From: Reyranella sp.
GTDB lineage: Bacteria; Pseudomonadota; Alphaproteobacteria; Reyranellales; Reyranellaceae
Direction: 5' to 3'
DNA length: 64,000 nt
Assembly: GCA_019750135.1 (NCBI GenBank)
Contig: JAIEOV010000013.1
Coordinates: forward strand, 1 to 64,000
Shown: in pieces, positions 17,726-26,235 of the stretch
Position numbering within the stretch: position 1 is the first letter of the stretch
How the letters are laid out: each line of letters begins with the position of its first letter
Translations under genes and position numbers: made by a program
The notes under the pieces: model-generated
Database searches by the model: none
Told to the model about the DNA's origin: nothing
What the model saw: only the letters and a program-made list of their open reading frames with translations

Positions 17726-18097
17726 ATGACCGTGTCAGCCGAAGCATTGTGGAAGCTACCGGAGGTCGAGCTGCTTGCAGCGTATCATGACGCCCGGCGG
17801 CAATACGTCGAAAGGAAATTCGCTCGGGACACTGAACGCGCGAGGCTGGAATGGCTGAAGGCAAAGGCATTCACCAACGGTTCCGGCGGCGTGACGGAGC
17901 GCAGGAACGCGGTGGACGCCTCGGAAGAGTTCGGTCGCAAAGGCCAGCAGGTGCGCGAGATGACCCGCGATCTGGAGCTCCTCAAGACGGACGTCGATCT
18001 CCTCGCAATGATCGTGCACTTGCGCGGCATGTCGACGCCGGGCGATGCCAGAGCGGAGGGTACACGCGAAGGAGACGAGGCGGAGCGGAGCGTCTAG
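17726..18097 (+). CDS. hypothetical protein, charged and helical
   Basis: A 123-residue soluble protein rich in Glu, Arg and Lys that looks largely alpha-helical and possibly coiled-coil (VELLAAYHDARRQYVERKF; REMTRDLELLKTDVDLLAMI). I do not recognise a family. There is no signal or membrane segment. The ribosome site is weak (GAAG) and an overlapping minus-strand reading frame of similar size exists, so the call rests on compositional plausibility and gene orientation. It stands alone between a binding protein gene and an oxidoreductase gene. Confidence 0.5.
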   Translation: MTVSAEALWKLPEVELLAAYHDARRQYVERKFARDTERARLEWLKAKAFTNGSGGVTERRNAVDASEEFGRKGQQVREMTRDLELLKTDVDLLAMIVHLRGMSTPGDARAEGTREGDEAERSV

Positions 18098-18152
18098 GGC
18101 ACGAATAGTCGTGGTGGCGCCAGTGTGACGCGGTGGCCGGAATGTGCTCGGA

Positions 18153-18203
18153 CCGGTCGTCCTTCTCTGCCCGCCGGTCGTCCCGTGGGCCGTGCCGGTC
18201 GTC
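18153..18203. repeat. three direct repeats of CCGGTCGTC, 21-bp period
   Basis: CCGGTCGTC occurs at 18153, 18174 and 18195, exactly 21 bp apart (two helical turns), in the 169-bp region upstream of the FAD oxidoreductase. A fourth copy is at 17623, just after the binding protein gene stop. The spacing suits a regulator binding one face of the DNA, but the same spacing could also be a chance effect of codon-like periodicity. Confidence 0.4.
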
Positions 18204-18266
18204 ACAATTCGAGCCATCATCGCCGAATCGAGCGGTAGTCGGAGGGCGTCAACAAGAGGACCCGCG

Positions 18267-20045
18267 ATGAACCGACGCCAACTGATGATGCTTGCCGGAG
18301 GTCTGCCCCTGATGTCGACCGCCTATGCCCAGACCACGCGCCGCATCCGTCCCGGAGATCCAACCTGGCCGTCGGCCGCGCAGTGGCAGGAGCTCAACGC
18401 CCAGGTCGGCGGCCAGCTGGTCCAGATCACGCCGCCGCTCGATGCCTGCCGGGCGGCGCCGGCCAGTGCCGAGTGCGCCGCCTTCTTCAAAGGCCTGAAG
18501 AACCCCTGGCTGATCGGCGACAACGTCGCGCTGACCCAGACCAGCGGCTGGGTCGATGCCTGGACGTCGACGCCCAGCGCCCATGCGGTGGCGGCCCGCA
18601 ATGCCGCCGACGTCGCGGCAGCCGTCAACTTCGCGCGCACGCATCGGCTGAGACTGGCCGTGAAAGGCGGCGGCCATTCCTACCAGGGGACCTCCAACGC
18701 GCCCGATTCGCTGCTGGTCTGGACGCGTCAGATGAATCGCATCGAGCTGCACGACGCCTTCGTCGGCCAAGGCTGCAGCGATCGACCACAGCCTGCGGTG
18801 TCGCTGGGCGCCGGCGCGGTGTGGCTGCATGCCTATGACGCGGTCTCCAAGGTCGGGCGCTACGTCCAGGGCGGCGGGTGCACCACGGTGGGCGTCGCCG
18901 GCCTGATCCAGAGCGGCGGCTTCGGCACCTTCTCCAAGCGCTTCGGCCTGGCGGCGGCCGGCCTGATCGAGGCCGAGGTGGTGACGGCCGACGGCACCGT
19001 GCGCATCGCCAATGCCTGCACCAATGCGGACCTGTTCTGGGCCTTGAAGGGCGGGGGCGGCGGCAGCTTCGGCATCGTCACGCGCCTCACGCTGCGGACG
19101 CGCGAGCTGCCCGAGTTCTTCGGCGCGACGTTCGTGAACATCGCCGCCAAGTCGGATGCCGCCTTCCGCGAGCTGATCGGACGCTTCGTCACCTTCTACC
19201 GCGACGCGCTGTTCAATCCGCATTGGGGCGAGCAGGTGACGTGCCGGCGCGACAACGTCCTGGCCATCGCCATGGTGTTCCAAGGCCTGGACGGCGATTC
19301 CGCCAACGCCGTGTGGAAGCCGTTCTTCGACTGGGTGGCGGCGCGGCCCGCCGACTTCGCACTGCAGGCCCCGCCCTTCATCGCGGCACTGCCGGCGCGG
19401 CATTTCTGGGATGCCGCTTTTCTGAAGGCAAACGCACCGGACCTGGTCATGAATGACGACCGGCCAGGCGCGCCTTCGGGCAACGTGTTCTGGCGCTCCA
19501 ACATCGGCGAGGCCGGCTGGTTCATCCAGGGCTACGAATCGGTGTGGATGCCGGGTCCGCTGATCGAGCCCGCCAACCAGGCCCGGTTGGCCGATGCTCT
19601 GTTCGCCGCGTCGCGCAACTGGCGCGTCACGCTGCACTTCAACAAGGGCCTGGCGGGTGCGCCGCCCGAGGAGGTCGCGGCGGCGCGCGACACGGCAACC
19701 AATCCCGCGGCGGCCGACGCCTTCGCGCTCATCATCAGCGCCTCGGAGGGGCCGCCGGCCTTTCCGGGCATACCCGGTCACGAGCCCGACATCGCGCTGG
19801 CCCAGCGCAATGCCAAGCTCATCAATGCCGCCATGGACGAGCTGCGCAAGCTGGTGCCGAACCACGGCTCCTACGTCTCGGAATCGAGCTACTTCGAGCC
19901 CGACTGGCGCGGCGCCTTCTGGGGCGCGAACTATCCGCGGCTTCGGCAGGTGAAAGACAAGTACGATCCCGACGGGCTGTTCTTCGTCCATCACGGCGTC
20001 GGCAGCGAGGATTTCAGCCCCGACGGCTTCACCCGCCTGAGGTAG
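18267..20045 (+). CDS. secreted FAD-linked oxidoreductase (berberine-bridge type)
   Basis: About 592 residues starting MNRRQLMMLAGGLPLMSTAYAQ, a signal peptide with an Arg-Arg near the start that could be Tat-type. An FAD-binding PCMH domain follows with KGGGHSYQGTSN, and the C-terminus has the berberine-bridge pattern NYPRLRQVKDKYDPDGLFFVHHGVG. Enzymes of this group oxidise sugars, alkaloids or aromatics with covalently bound FAD. The ATG has an AGAGGA site 6 nt upstream, better than the in-frame 18144. Its 3' end overlaps plsY tail to tail by 17 bp. Substrate unknown. Confidence 0.9.
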   Translation: MNRRQLMMLAGGLPLMSTAYAQTTRRIRPGDPTWPSAAQWQELNAQVGGQLVQITPPLDACRAAPASAECAAFFKGLKNPWLIGDNVALTQTSGWVDAWTSTPSAHAVAARNAADVAAAVNFARTHRLRLAVKGGGHSYQGTSNAPDSLLVWTRQMNRIELHDAFVGQGCSDRPQPAVSLGAGAVWLHAYDAVSKVGRYVQGGGCTTVGVAGLIQSGGFGTFSKRFGLAAAGLIEAEVVTADGTVRIANACTNADLFWALKGGGGGSFGIVTRLTLRTRELPEFFGATFVNIAAKSDAAFRELIGRFVTFYRDALFNPHWGEQVTCRRDNVLAIAMVFQGLDGDSANAVWKPFFDWVAARPADFALQAPPFIAALPARHFWDAAFLKANAPDLVMNDDRPGAPSGNVFWRSNIGEAGWFIQGYESVWMPGPLIEPANQARLADALFAASRNWRVTLHFNKGLAGAPPEEVAAARDTATNPAAADAFALIISASEGPPAFPGIPGHEPDIALAQRNAKLINAAMDELRKLVPNHGSYVSESSYFEPDWRGAFWGANYPRLRQVKDKYDPDGLFFVHHGVGSEDFSPDGFTRLR

Positions 20046-20649
20046 CGGCCTCGCTCTTGCGCTGTCCGATCCTGGGCTCGGTGCCCTTGAGCAGGCGGGC
20101 GATGTTCTCGTGGTGCCGCGCCCACACCAGCGGCACCAGCAGCGTGAGCAGCGTCGCGACGTAGGCACTGGTCAGGATCCAGGCGGCGACGGCGGCAATC
20201 AGGACGCTGAGCAGGGCGGCAAGCGAGGAGTAACGGAAGATCGCCGCGAACACGAGCCACGCCGCGCAGGCGATGGCGCCAATCGGCCACGACAGGCCCC
20301 ACATGACGCCGAGCGTCGTCGCCACGCCCTTGCCGCCCTTGAAGCGCAGCCACACCGGAAACATGTGGCCGAGAACCGCGCCGGCGGCAGCGCCAATGGC
20401 GGCGATCTGACTGATGTAGACGACGATCAACACCGCAGCGACGCCCTTCAAGGCATCGAGCAGCAGGGTCGCGACGGCGAGCCCCTTGCGGCCGGTGCGC
20501 AGCACGTTGGTCGCGCCGATATTGCCCGACCCCACATTGCGGATGTCGCCCAGTCCCGCGGCGCGCGTCAGCAGCAGGCCGAAGGGAATCGAGCCTAGCA
20601 GGTAACCCAGCAGGAAGGGGCCGAGCAGCAGGATCAGCGTCGATTCCAT
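20029..20649 (-). CDS. plsY: glycerol-3-phosphate acyltransferase PlsY
   Basis: A 206-residue integral membrane enzyme that transfers acyl groups from acyl-phosphate to glycerol-3-phosphate, the first step of phospholipid synthesis. The three PlsY motifs are present: GSIPFGLLLTR, GSGNIGATNVLRTGRK and GHMFPVWLRFKGGKGVAT. In many alphaproteobacteria plsY sits between pyrC and dprA; here it keeps pyrC but is separated from dprA by about 8 kb of transport genes. Confidence 0.97.
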   Translation of the reverse strand: MESTLILLLGPFLLGYLLGSIPFGLLLTRAAGLGDIRNVGSGNIGATNVLRTGRKGLAVATLLLDALKGVAAVLIVVYISQIAAIGAAAGAVLGHMFPVWLRFKGGKGVATTLGVMWGLSWPIGAIACAAWLVFAAIFRYSSLAALLSVLIAAVAAWILTSAYVATLLTLLVPLVWARHHENIARLLKGTEPRIGQRKSEAATSGG

Positions 20650-20656
20650 CCGACGG

Positions 20657-21460
20657 TCAGGGGCTGACGACCTTGCAGTTGGTCGAATCGATGTAGGACG
20701 TGGTCGGCGGGCCGATCAGCTCGGTGGTGACCTGCTCGCCGGGCTGGATCATGAGCGGGCCGAGATAGTCGGTCGATACCGGGCGGCCGGCATTCATGAA
20801 GGTGCACTCCGCCTGGGTGTTGACGGGATTGCGCGTGTTGGAGGTGAGCGTGACCGTCACCTGCCAGTAGCGCGAATCGCCGTAGGTCAGGTTGTTGGCG
20901 CCGAGCGTCACCAGCGGCTGCGGCGTCGAGTAGTTCGGGACCGGCCGTGGCCCGGTGCGGCGCAGTTGCGGCTGCGGCCGCGCACCCATGTTCTCGGGCG
21001 GACGATAGCCCGCGGTGCGCGGATCGAAGGCGGCGTCGGGATCGCGTGTCATCGCCGGTGGCGGGTTGGCCGTGCCGCCGCCCGCACCGAGCGTCGCCAC
21101 GCCACCGCCCGGGACGCCAAGCGGCTGCGGCGTCAACGGCGCGGAGCTTATCGACGAGCTGCCCGATCCGGCGCCCGAGCCGATGTTCGTCGTCGGCGGA
21201 GGCTGCAGAGGAGTCGGGGTGGGCTGTGACTGCAACGGCGTCGGCGTCGGCTGGGCCTGAGGCGCCACGCCGCCGACCTGCGTCTGCAGGCGGTCGTAGC
21301 AGGCGAGCCGCGCCTGGGTTTCGGTCATCTCGCCACAGATCTGGATGTGGCGGGTCAGGGCGTCCAGAAGGTCGTCGCGCGACTGGCCGCGCTGCTGGGC
21401 CGCGCTCGCGCCCGCGAACGCCATGCCGGCGACCCCGATAAGAAGTGACTGTCGAAGCAT
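20657..21460 (-). CDS. secreted proline-rich hypothetical protein
   Basis: About 267 residues. A signal peptide (MLRQSLLIGVAGMAFAGASA) is followed by a short region with paired cysteines ending ARLACYDRL, a motif shared with VasI/TssP-like and related periplasmic proteins, then a low-complexity Pro/Gly/Gln/Thr-rich linker with repeated LQSQPTPTPLQ, and a C-terminal beta-rich part. I cannot name a function. The ATG at 21460 starts the signal peptide directly. It lies 7 bp upstream of plsY, between plsY and the dihydroorotase-like gene. Confidence 0.75.
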   Translation of the reverse strand: MLRQSLLIGVAGMAFAGASAAQQRGQSRDDLLDALTRHIQICGEMTETQARLACYDRLQTQVGGVAPQAQPTPTPLQSQPTPTPLQPPPTTNIGSGAGSGSSSISSAPLTPQPLGVPGGGVATLGAGGGTANPPPAMTRDPDAAFDPRTAGYRPPENMGARPQPQLRRTGPRPVPNYSTPQPLVTLGANNLTYGDSRYWQVTVTLTSNTRNPVNTQAECTFMNAGRPVSTDYLGPLMIQPGEQVTTELIGPPTTSYIDSTNCKVVSP

Positions 21461-21527
21461 CGTGCAACGCCCTGATTGATGGAAGGACACGACCATAGCA
21501 GACGAAAAGGCCGTTTGGAGGCAGGTA

Positions 21528-22877
21528 TTAGGCTGCCCTTGCAGGCGTCAGGAAACTTTCATCCTGATAGATCGTGCGTCCGCCGACGATGGTCGCCATC
21601 ACGCGGCCCTGCACCGGGCGCTCGTCGAACGGCGTGTTCTTGGTCTTGCTCCACAGCTCGTCGCGGTCGACCTTCCAGGCGTAGTCGGCGTCGAACACCA
21701 CGAGATCGGCCGGAGCGCCCTTGGCGAGCTTGCCGCCCGGCAGGCCGAACAGCCGCGCCGGCGTGCTGGCCAGGAGCTGGAACAGGCGCGGCAGGGTGAG
21801 ATGCCCGTTGTGCACCAGCTCGAGGGAGATCGGCAGCAGCGTCTCCAGACCGATGCCGCCCGGCTCGGCCTGGGCGAAGGGCACGCGCTTGCTGTCCTGG
21901 TCCTGTGGGCGATGGTCGGACACGATGGCGTCGATGATGCCGGCCTTCAGGCCTTCGACCACGGCCAGCCGGTCTTTCTCGGCCCGCAAGGGCGGGACCA
22001 ACTTGCCGAAGGTGCGGTAGTCGCCGACCGCGAGATCGTTCAACGCGAAGTAGGGTGCTGCCGTATCGCAGGTGATCTTCAGCCCGCGCTTCTTGGCGCC
22101 GGCGATCGCCGCCACCGCTTCGGCGGTGGAGATCTTGGCGAGGTGCAGGCGACCACCGGTCATCTCGGCGAGCCGGATGTCGCGCTCGACCAGCATCACC
22201 TCGGCAAGCGGCGGACAGCTGGACAGGCCGAGCCGCGTCGCCATCTCGCCGCTGGTCATGTGGCCGCCCGACAGCGTCGGCTCCTGCGGCAGATGGACGA
22301 TCAGCGCGTCGAAGGCCTTGGCGTAGTAGAGCGCGCGGCGCAGCACCTGGGCGTTGCCGACGGGATGATCGGCGTCGGTGAAGGCGACGGCGCCCGACTC
22401 GGCTAAAAGGCCGATCTCGGCCAGTTCCTTGCCCTCGAGCCCGACGGTCAATGCGCCGTAGGCGTACATGTTCACCAGCTTGATCTGGCGGGCGCGGCGG
22501 GCGACGAACTCGATCAGCGAGGCGTCGTCGAACGGCGGCTCGTTGTCGGGCAGCAGCACCAGGGAGGTGATGCCGCCCACCGCAGCGGCGGCGCCGGCGC
22601 TCTCCAGCGTCTCCTTGTGCTCCTCGCCCGGCTCGCCGGTATGGACGCGCGTGTCGACCAGGCCGGGTGCGAGATAGAGGCCGCGGCAGTCGACCGACTG
22701 GATGCCGTAGGGTGCACCCGAAGCGAACAGGTTGGGGCCGAAGTCGGCGATCTTGCCGTCGCTGATCAGGACGGCGCCCTGGTACTCGGCATTGCCCGTG
22801 GGATCGATGATGCGCGCGTTGATGTAGGCGGTCGAGCCGCTGTGCTGCGGCGCCAGGCGATCGATGGTGCCGTTCAC
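21528..22877 (-). CDS. dihydroorotase-like protein, probably catalytically inactive (PyrX type)
   Basis: A 449-residue amidohydrolase-fold protein aligned along its length with class I dihydroorotase. Key residues differ: the metal/substrate motif DxHxHxREPG reads [10 protein letters not shown], the CEVTPHH ligand region reads [10 protein letters not shown], and DHAPH reads DHRPQ. First metal His, substrate Arg and a later His are therefore lost. Such pseudo-dihydroorotases are encoded next to pyrB and serve as structural partners of aspartate carbamoyltransferase. The GTG start overlaps the pyrB stop by 4 bp, consistent with complex formation. A functional pyrC must lie elsewhere. Confidence 0.88.
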   Translation of the reverse strand: MNGTIDRLAPQHSGSTAYINARIIDPTGNAEYQGAVLISDGKIADFGPNLFASGAPYGIQSVDCRGLYLAPGLVDTRVHTGEPGEEHKETLESAGAAAAVGGITSLVLLPDNEPPFDDASLIEFVARRARQIKLVNMYAYGALTVGLEGKELAEIGLLAESGAVAFTDADHPVGNAQVLRRALYYAKAFDALIVHLPQEPTLSGGHMTSGEMATRLGLSSCPPLAEVMLVERDIRLAEMTGGRLHLAKISTAEAVAAIAGAKKRGLKITCDTAAPYFALNDLAVGDYRTFGKLVPPLRAEKDRLAVVEGLKAGIIDAIVSDHRPQDQDSKRVPFAQAEPGGIGLETLLPISLELVHNGHLTLPRLFQLLASTPARLFGLPGGKLAKGAPADLVVFDADYAWKVDRDELWSKTKNTPFDERPVQGRVMATIVGGRTIYQDESFLTPARAA

Positions 22878-23842
22878 GCTGCGGCTCCCGAGAGCGCGTT
22901 GCGGCGGCCGCCGATCAGGGCGTCGAGGCAGGCCATGCGCACGGCCACGCCCATCTCGACCTGCTCCTGGATGACCGAGCGATCGACGTCGTCGGCGACC
23001 TCGGAGTCGATCTCGACGCCGCGGTTCATCGGTCCGGGATGCATGATCAGCGCGTCGGGCTTGGCGAACTTGAGCTTTTCCGAGTCGAGGCCGAAGAACC
23101 GGAAGTACTCGCTGATCGAGGGCACGAACGAGCCCTGCATGCGCTCGGTCTGCAGGCGCAGCATCATGATGATGTCGACGTCCTTCAGCCCGGTCTTCAT
23201 GTTGTAGTGGACTTCGACGCCCATGCGGTCGACGTCGGTCGGCATCAGGGTGGGCGGGCCGACCACCCGCACGCGCGCGCCCATGATCTGCAGCAGGTGG
23301 ATGTTCGAGCGCGCCACGCGGCTGTGCATGATGTCGCCGCAGATCGCCACCAGCAGGCCTTCCAGGCTGCCGCGTCGTCGTCGGATGGTGAGTGCGTCGA
23401 GCAGCGCCTGGGTGGGATGCTCGTGCTGGCCGTCACCGCCGTTGATGACGGCGCAGTTCACCTTCTGTGACAGAAGATTGACCGCGCCCGACTCATGGTG
23501 GCGCACGACGATGGCGTCGGGCCGCATGGCGTTCAGCGTCATCGCCGTGTCCAGCAGCGTCTCGCCCTTGCGCACCGAGGAGGTGGCGACGTCCATGTTG
23601 ATGACGTCGGCACCCAGCCGCTTGGCCGCGACCTCGAAGCTGGTCCGGGTGCGCGTCGAATTCTCGAAGAACAGGTTGATCACCGTCCGCCCGGCGAGCA
23701 CGTCGCGCCGTTTGTCGATGGACCGATTCTGGTCGATGTAGCTTTCGGAAAGGTCGAGCAGTCCCGAAATGGTTTCGGGCGCAAGTCCCTCGATGCCGAG
23801 CAGATGGGGCAACCTCGGCACGCCCACGCGTTTTCTTGTCAC
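22874..23842 (-). CDS. pyrB: aspartate carbamoyltransferase catalytic subunit
   Basis: A 322-residue enzyme joining carbamoyl phosphate and aspartate in pyrimidine synthesis. It has the carbamoyl phosphate site [13 protein letters not shown], the HPTQALLD motif and the MHPGPMNRG aspartate-domain motif. No regulatory PyrI gene is present, as expected for the class with a dihydroorotase-like partner. It starts with GTG and runs into the dihydroorotase-like gene with a 4-bp overlap. The 65 bp upstream show no attenuator that I can make out. Confidence 0.96.
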   Translation of the reverse strand: MTRKRVGVPRLPHLLGIEGLAPETISGLLDLSESYIDQNRSIDKRRDVLAGRTVINLFFENSTRTRTSFEVAAKRLGADVINMDVATSSVRKGETLLDTAMTLNAMRPDAIVVRHHESGAVNLLSQKVNCAVINGGDGQHEHPTQALLDALTIRRRRGSLEGLLVAICGDIMHSRVARSNIHLLQIMGARVRVVGPPTLMPTDVDRMGVEVHYNMKTGLKDVDIIMMLRLQTERMQGSFVPSISEYFRFFGLDSEKLKFAKPDALIMHPGPMNRGVEIDSEVADDVDRSVIQEQVEMGVAVRMACLDALIGGRRNALSGAAA

Positions 23843-23907
23843 TAAAGCGCGACGTTAAGCACGCTGGAGCGGACCCCGCAAGGCGACGTTTTGGTGGATA
23901 AATAAGG

Positions 23908-24264
23908 TCACAGTTTCAGCCACGGCAGCCGCTCGTCGGCGAAGGCGTGGCCGGCCGGCGCCAGCGCTCCCGGTTCGTCGAACGCGCCGACATGGAGGTG
24001 GATTTCGCCCGGCCAGCGGTCGCCTTCGTAGGTCAGGGTGGAGCCGCAGCGCCCGCAGAAGCCGCGCCGCACACCAGGTGACGATTCGAAGGTGGAGAGG
24101 GCGTCGCCGCTGAAGCGGACCTTCGCCGTCTCGAAGCCGGCATAAGCGGAGACCGGCGCGCCGGTGTGCCTCCGGCAGCTCTGGCAGTGGCAGTAGCTCG
24201 TCCACTTGGGCGGACCGTCGGCGGTGAAGCGGATGTTTCCGCAAAGGCAGCGGCCTTCGCTCAT
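23908..24264 (-). CDS. GFA family (CENP-V/Gfa-like) zinc protein
   Basis: A 118-residue protein of the glutathione-dependent formaldehyde-activating enzyme-like family. Zinc ligands appear in GRCLCGNIRF, CHCQSCRRHTGAP and FCGRCGSTLTY. The family binds two zinc ions; most members have no proven reaction. The start MSEGRCLCG forms an ATGA overlap with the end of the upstream helix-turn-helix/citrate synthase gene, so the two are co-translated. Confidence 0.9.
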   Translation of the reverse strand: MSEGRCLCGNIRFTADGPPKWTSYCHCQSCRRHTGAPVSAYAGFETAKVRFSGDALSTFESSPGVRRGFCGRCGSTLTYEGDRWPGEIHLHVGAFDEPGALAPAGHAFADERLPWLKL

Positions 24265-25472
24265 GTCGTTCCTCCGGGCCTGGGGCCTGTATAGCGGGCA
24301 CGCGGCCGGATCAGCGCGGCGTGCGCGGACTGTTCCAGTGCGTGGGCGATCCAACCCACGGTACGGCCCAGGAGGAAGAGGGCCAGCGCGGAATCCTTGG
24401 GCAGGCCGAGCACGCGCTCGACCACGACAGTGGTGAAATCGACGTTGGGCTTGCGATCGATCAGGCGCTCGCCGGCGACGGCGAGCCGCTCGGCGAAGGC
24501 AAGCTCGGGCGAGTTGGGCACGGTCTCGCGCAGGAGTGCGAACAGGGTGGCCGCTCGTACGTCGCCGTCAGGATAGAGCTGATGGCCGAAGCCCGGGATG
24601 TAGATGCGGTCACGAACGCGTTGCACCAGTTCGGCGTCGATGTCGCGGGACTTGCGGAGGTCGTCGAACAGGGTCGCGACCCGACGCGTCAGTCCGCCGT
24701 GGCGTGGACCATTGAGTGCCGCGAGCCCGGCCATGACGGCGCCATAGAGATTCGCGCCGGTCGAGGCGACGACCCGTGCAGCAAAGGCCGAGGCATTGAA
24801 TTCATGGTCCGCGGAGAGGACGAGCGCGGCGCGCAGCAGCGGCGCACGCCCAGCCGACACCCGCCAGGCGGCTGCCAGTTGCTCATGGATCGGCAGTGGC
24901 GATGGAGGCTGCCCGGTCACGGCCGCTGTCAGCAGGCGCAGGACGCGCACACCGGTCTCCAGCATGGCAGCGCGATCCTCTACCCAGCTCGGATGGTCGA
25001 GGGCCGCCGCGGCGGGCAGGACGACCAGGCAGCGATCGACCGGCCCCAGGGTCGCGGCCGCCAACCAGGCACGGCGCAGCGCCGTCGTCAGGGGCGGGAG
25101 GTTGTCATCGGCGAAAGGCTGTTCGCCGCAGTCCCACAGGAGGCGCGCCACCTCCTCGAGCGAGGCCGTGCGGGCAAGCTCCGTGGTGTCTTGGCCGCGA
25201 TAATAGAGCCGGTTGTCTTCGATCAGCGTCAGCGCCGATTCCAGGACCGGCGTGCCGAAGTCCAAGGCATGGTTGGCGATCGACTCGGCCTTGCGGCCAA
25301 CCTCACGGCGTCGCTTGAGGCGGGAGATGTCGTCGGCGCGATAGCGCCGCTCGCGCTGGCCGCCGGTTGCCTCGGAGCGCAGCAGGCCGCGGCTCACATA
25401 CGCATAGAGGGTTGCCGCCGATACGCCCAGGCGCCGTGCCGCTTCGCGGGAGGTGAGCCACTCGCCAGCCAT
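24261..25472 (-). CDS. citrate synthase family protein with N-terminal helix-turn-helix
   Basis: A 403-residue fusion. Residues 1-50 form a MerR/excisionase-like DNA-binding helix-turn-helix (EWLTSREAARRLGVSAATLYAYVSRG). The rest is a citrate synthase fold with the catalytic pattern intact: His in LNGPRHGG, His in GFGHQLYP and Asp in NVDFTTVVVE. It may condense an acyl-CoA with oxaloacetate, regulate transcription, or both. The start MAGEWLTS is chosen because it opens the DNA-binding domain and because the DNA upstream becomes AT-rich; a putative operator lies 14-31 bp before it. It is co-translated with the GFA gene. Confidence 0.9.
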   Translation of the reverse strand: MAGEWLTSREAARRLGVSAATLYAYVSRGLLRSEATGGQRERRYRADDISRLKRRREVGRKAESIANHALDFGTPVLESALTLIEDNRLYYRGQDTTELARTASLEEVARLLWDCGEQPFADDNLPPLTTALRRAWLAAATLGPVDRCLVVLPAAAALDHPSWVEDRAAMLETGVRVLRLLTAAVTGQPPSPLPIHEQLAAAWRVSAGRAPLLRAALVLSADHEFNASAFAARVVASTGANLYGAVMAGLAALNGPRHGGLTRRVATLFDDLRKSRDIDAELVQRVRDRIYIPGFGHQLYPDGDVRAATLFALLRETVPNSPELAFAERLAVAGERLIDRKPNVDFTTVVVERVLGLPKDSALALFLLGRTVGWIAHALEQSAHAALIRPRARYTGPRPGGTT

Positions 25473-25485
25473 GACGCCATCATAG

Positions 25486-25503
25486 TCAATGCGATCAAGA
25501 TTG
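25486..25503. promoter_or_regulatory. putative operator shared by the citrate synthase genes, copy 1
   Basis: The 18-mer TCAAT-GCG-ATCAAGATTG lies 14 bp upstream of the helix-turn-helix/citrate synthase start. Fifteen of 18 positions match the site at 26165. The half-sites TCAA and TTG(A/C) are inverted. Autoregulation by the fusion protein is the natural hypothesis. Confidence 0.5.
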
Positions 25504-25589
25504 CGAAGGCGGGTAGTGTGCGAAAAAACACAGAAACAATTCAACTATAGATTGCAATGTGGTCACGGTCAAACGGAGAGGTGACCATC

Positions 25590-26156
25590 ATGATCCAAGG
25601 TGGCTATCAATATCGCTTCCACTCGAAGCTGAACCGTGGGTTCATCCTCGGCGTAACCCCCTATCTCAACGGGCTGGTCGGTGCCGTCCTGCAGGAGTAT
25701 CCGCGCGCGGATCCCCGCTACAGCGTGTTCGTCGTCAAGGAGGTCGCCGACAAGGTCGACAAGGATCACCCTTACCAGCCGGGCGTCTACAATCTCCAAC
25801 TGGCCAGTTCCGATTCGAGCGCCCAGACGTACCTCGGATTTCCCATGAACTACGACAACATGAACCGAGGGACTGTCGCCGACGGCAACCAGCTCTGTTG
25901 TATCGATACCCTCCACTACGCCAACGTGGCGACATGGCCGGCCTTCAGGATGGGCGTCGGATACGTCGACTGGACCTATCCGCAGCATCCCGAACTGCAA
26001 ACCCCGAGCAGCGATGGCTGGGTGAAGATCTCCACCATTGCCTCCGGCAGCGTGGCGGAGGTGAAGGACGGCACTGTCCTGCACAACCAGCCGGTGAACA
26101 GCGCGGGCTACAATGGCGGCGACCTGCAGCAATGGTGGGCCGAGCGTGTCGGCTGA
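25590..26156 (+). CDS. hypothetical protein of unknown family
   Basis: A 188-residue soluble protein without signal or membrane segment, rich in Tyr, Trp, Asn and Gly (MIQGGYQYRFHSKLNRG at the start, DLQQWWAERVG at the end). The aromatic, beta-rich composition and a terminal QQWW recall carbohydrate-binding beta-trefoil repeats, but this is only an impression. The start is well supported by GGAGAGG 8 nt upstream. It is transcribed divergently from one citrate synthase homologue and towards the other, inside an AT-richer pocket. I do not recognise a family. Confidence 0.75.
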   Translation: MIQGGYQYRFHSKLNRGFILGVTPYLNGLVGAVLQEYPRADPRYSVFVVKEVADKVDKDHPYQPGVYNLQLASSDSSAQTYLGFPMNYDNMNRGTVADGNQLCCIDTLHYANVATWPAFRMGVGYVDWTYPQHPELQTPSSDGWVKISTIASGSVAEVKDGTVLHNQPVNSAGYNGGDLQQWWAERVG

Positions 26157-26164
26157 TTAGTTGA

Positions 26165-26183
26165 TCAATATAATCAAGATTGA
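26165..26183. promoter_or_regulatory. putative operator shared by the citrate synthase genes, copy 2
   Basis: TCAAT-ATA-ATCAAGATTG followed by A lies about 53 bp upstream of the second citrate synthase start. TCAAT and ATTGA form a perfect inverted repeat with a 9-bp centre, and a TTGATCAA palindrome adjoins on the left. It matches the site before the helix-turn-helix/citrate synthase gene. Confidence 0.5.
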
Positions 26184-26235
26184 CAATCCACTGTGCTGAA
26201 GCCGATCGTCTCCTGGCATTACCAGGAGACGCGAT

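Noticed and set aside
26161..26177. TTGAT...ATCAA resembling an FNR box
   Set aside because: The spacing is 7 bp instead of 4, and the better explanation is the repeated TCAAT-N3-ATCAAGATTG motif.
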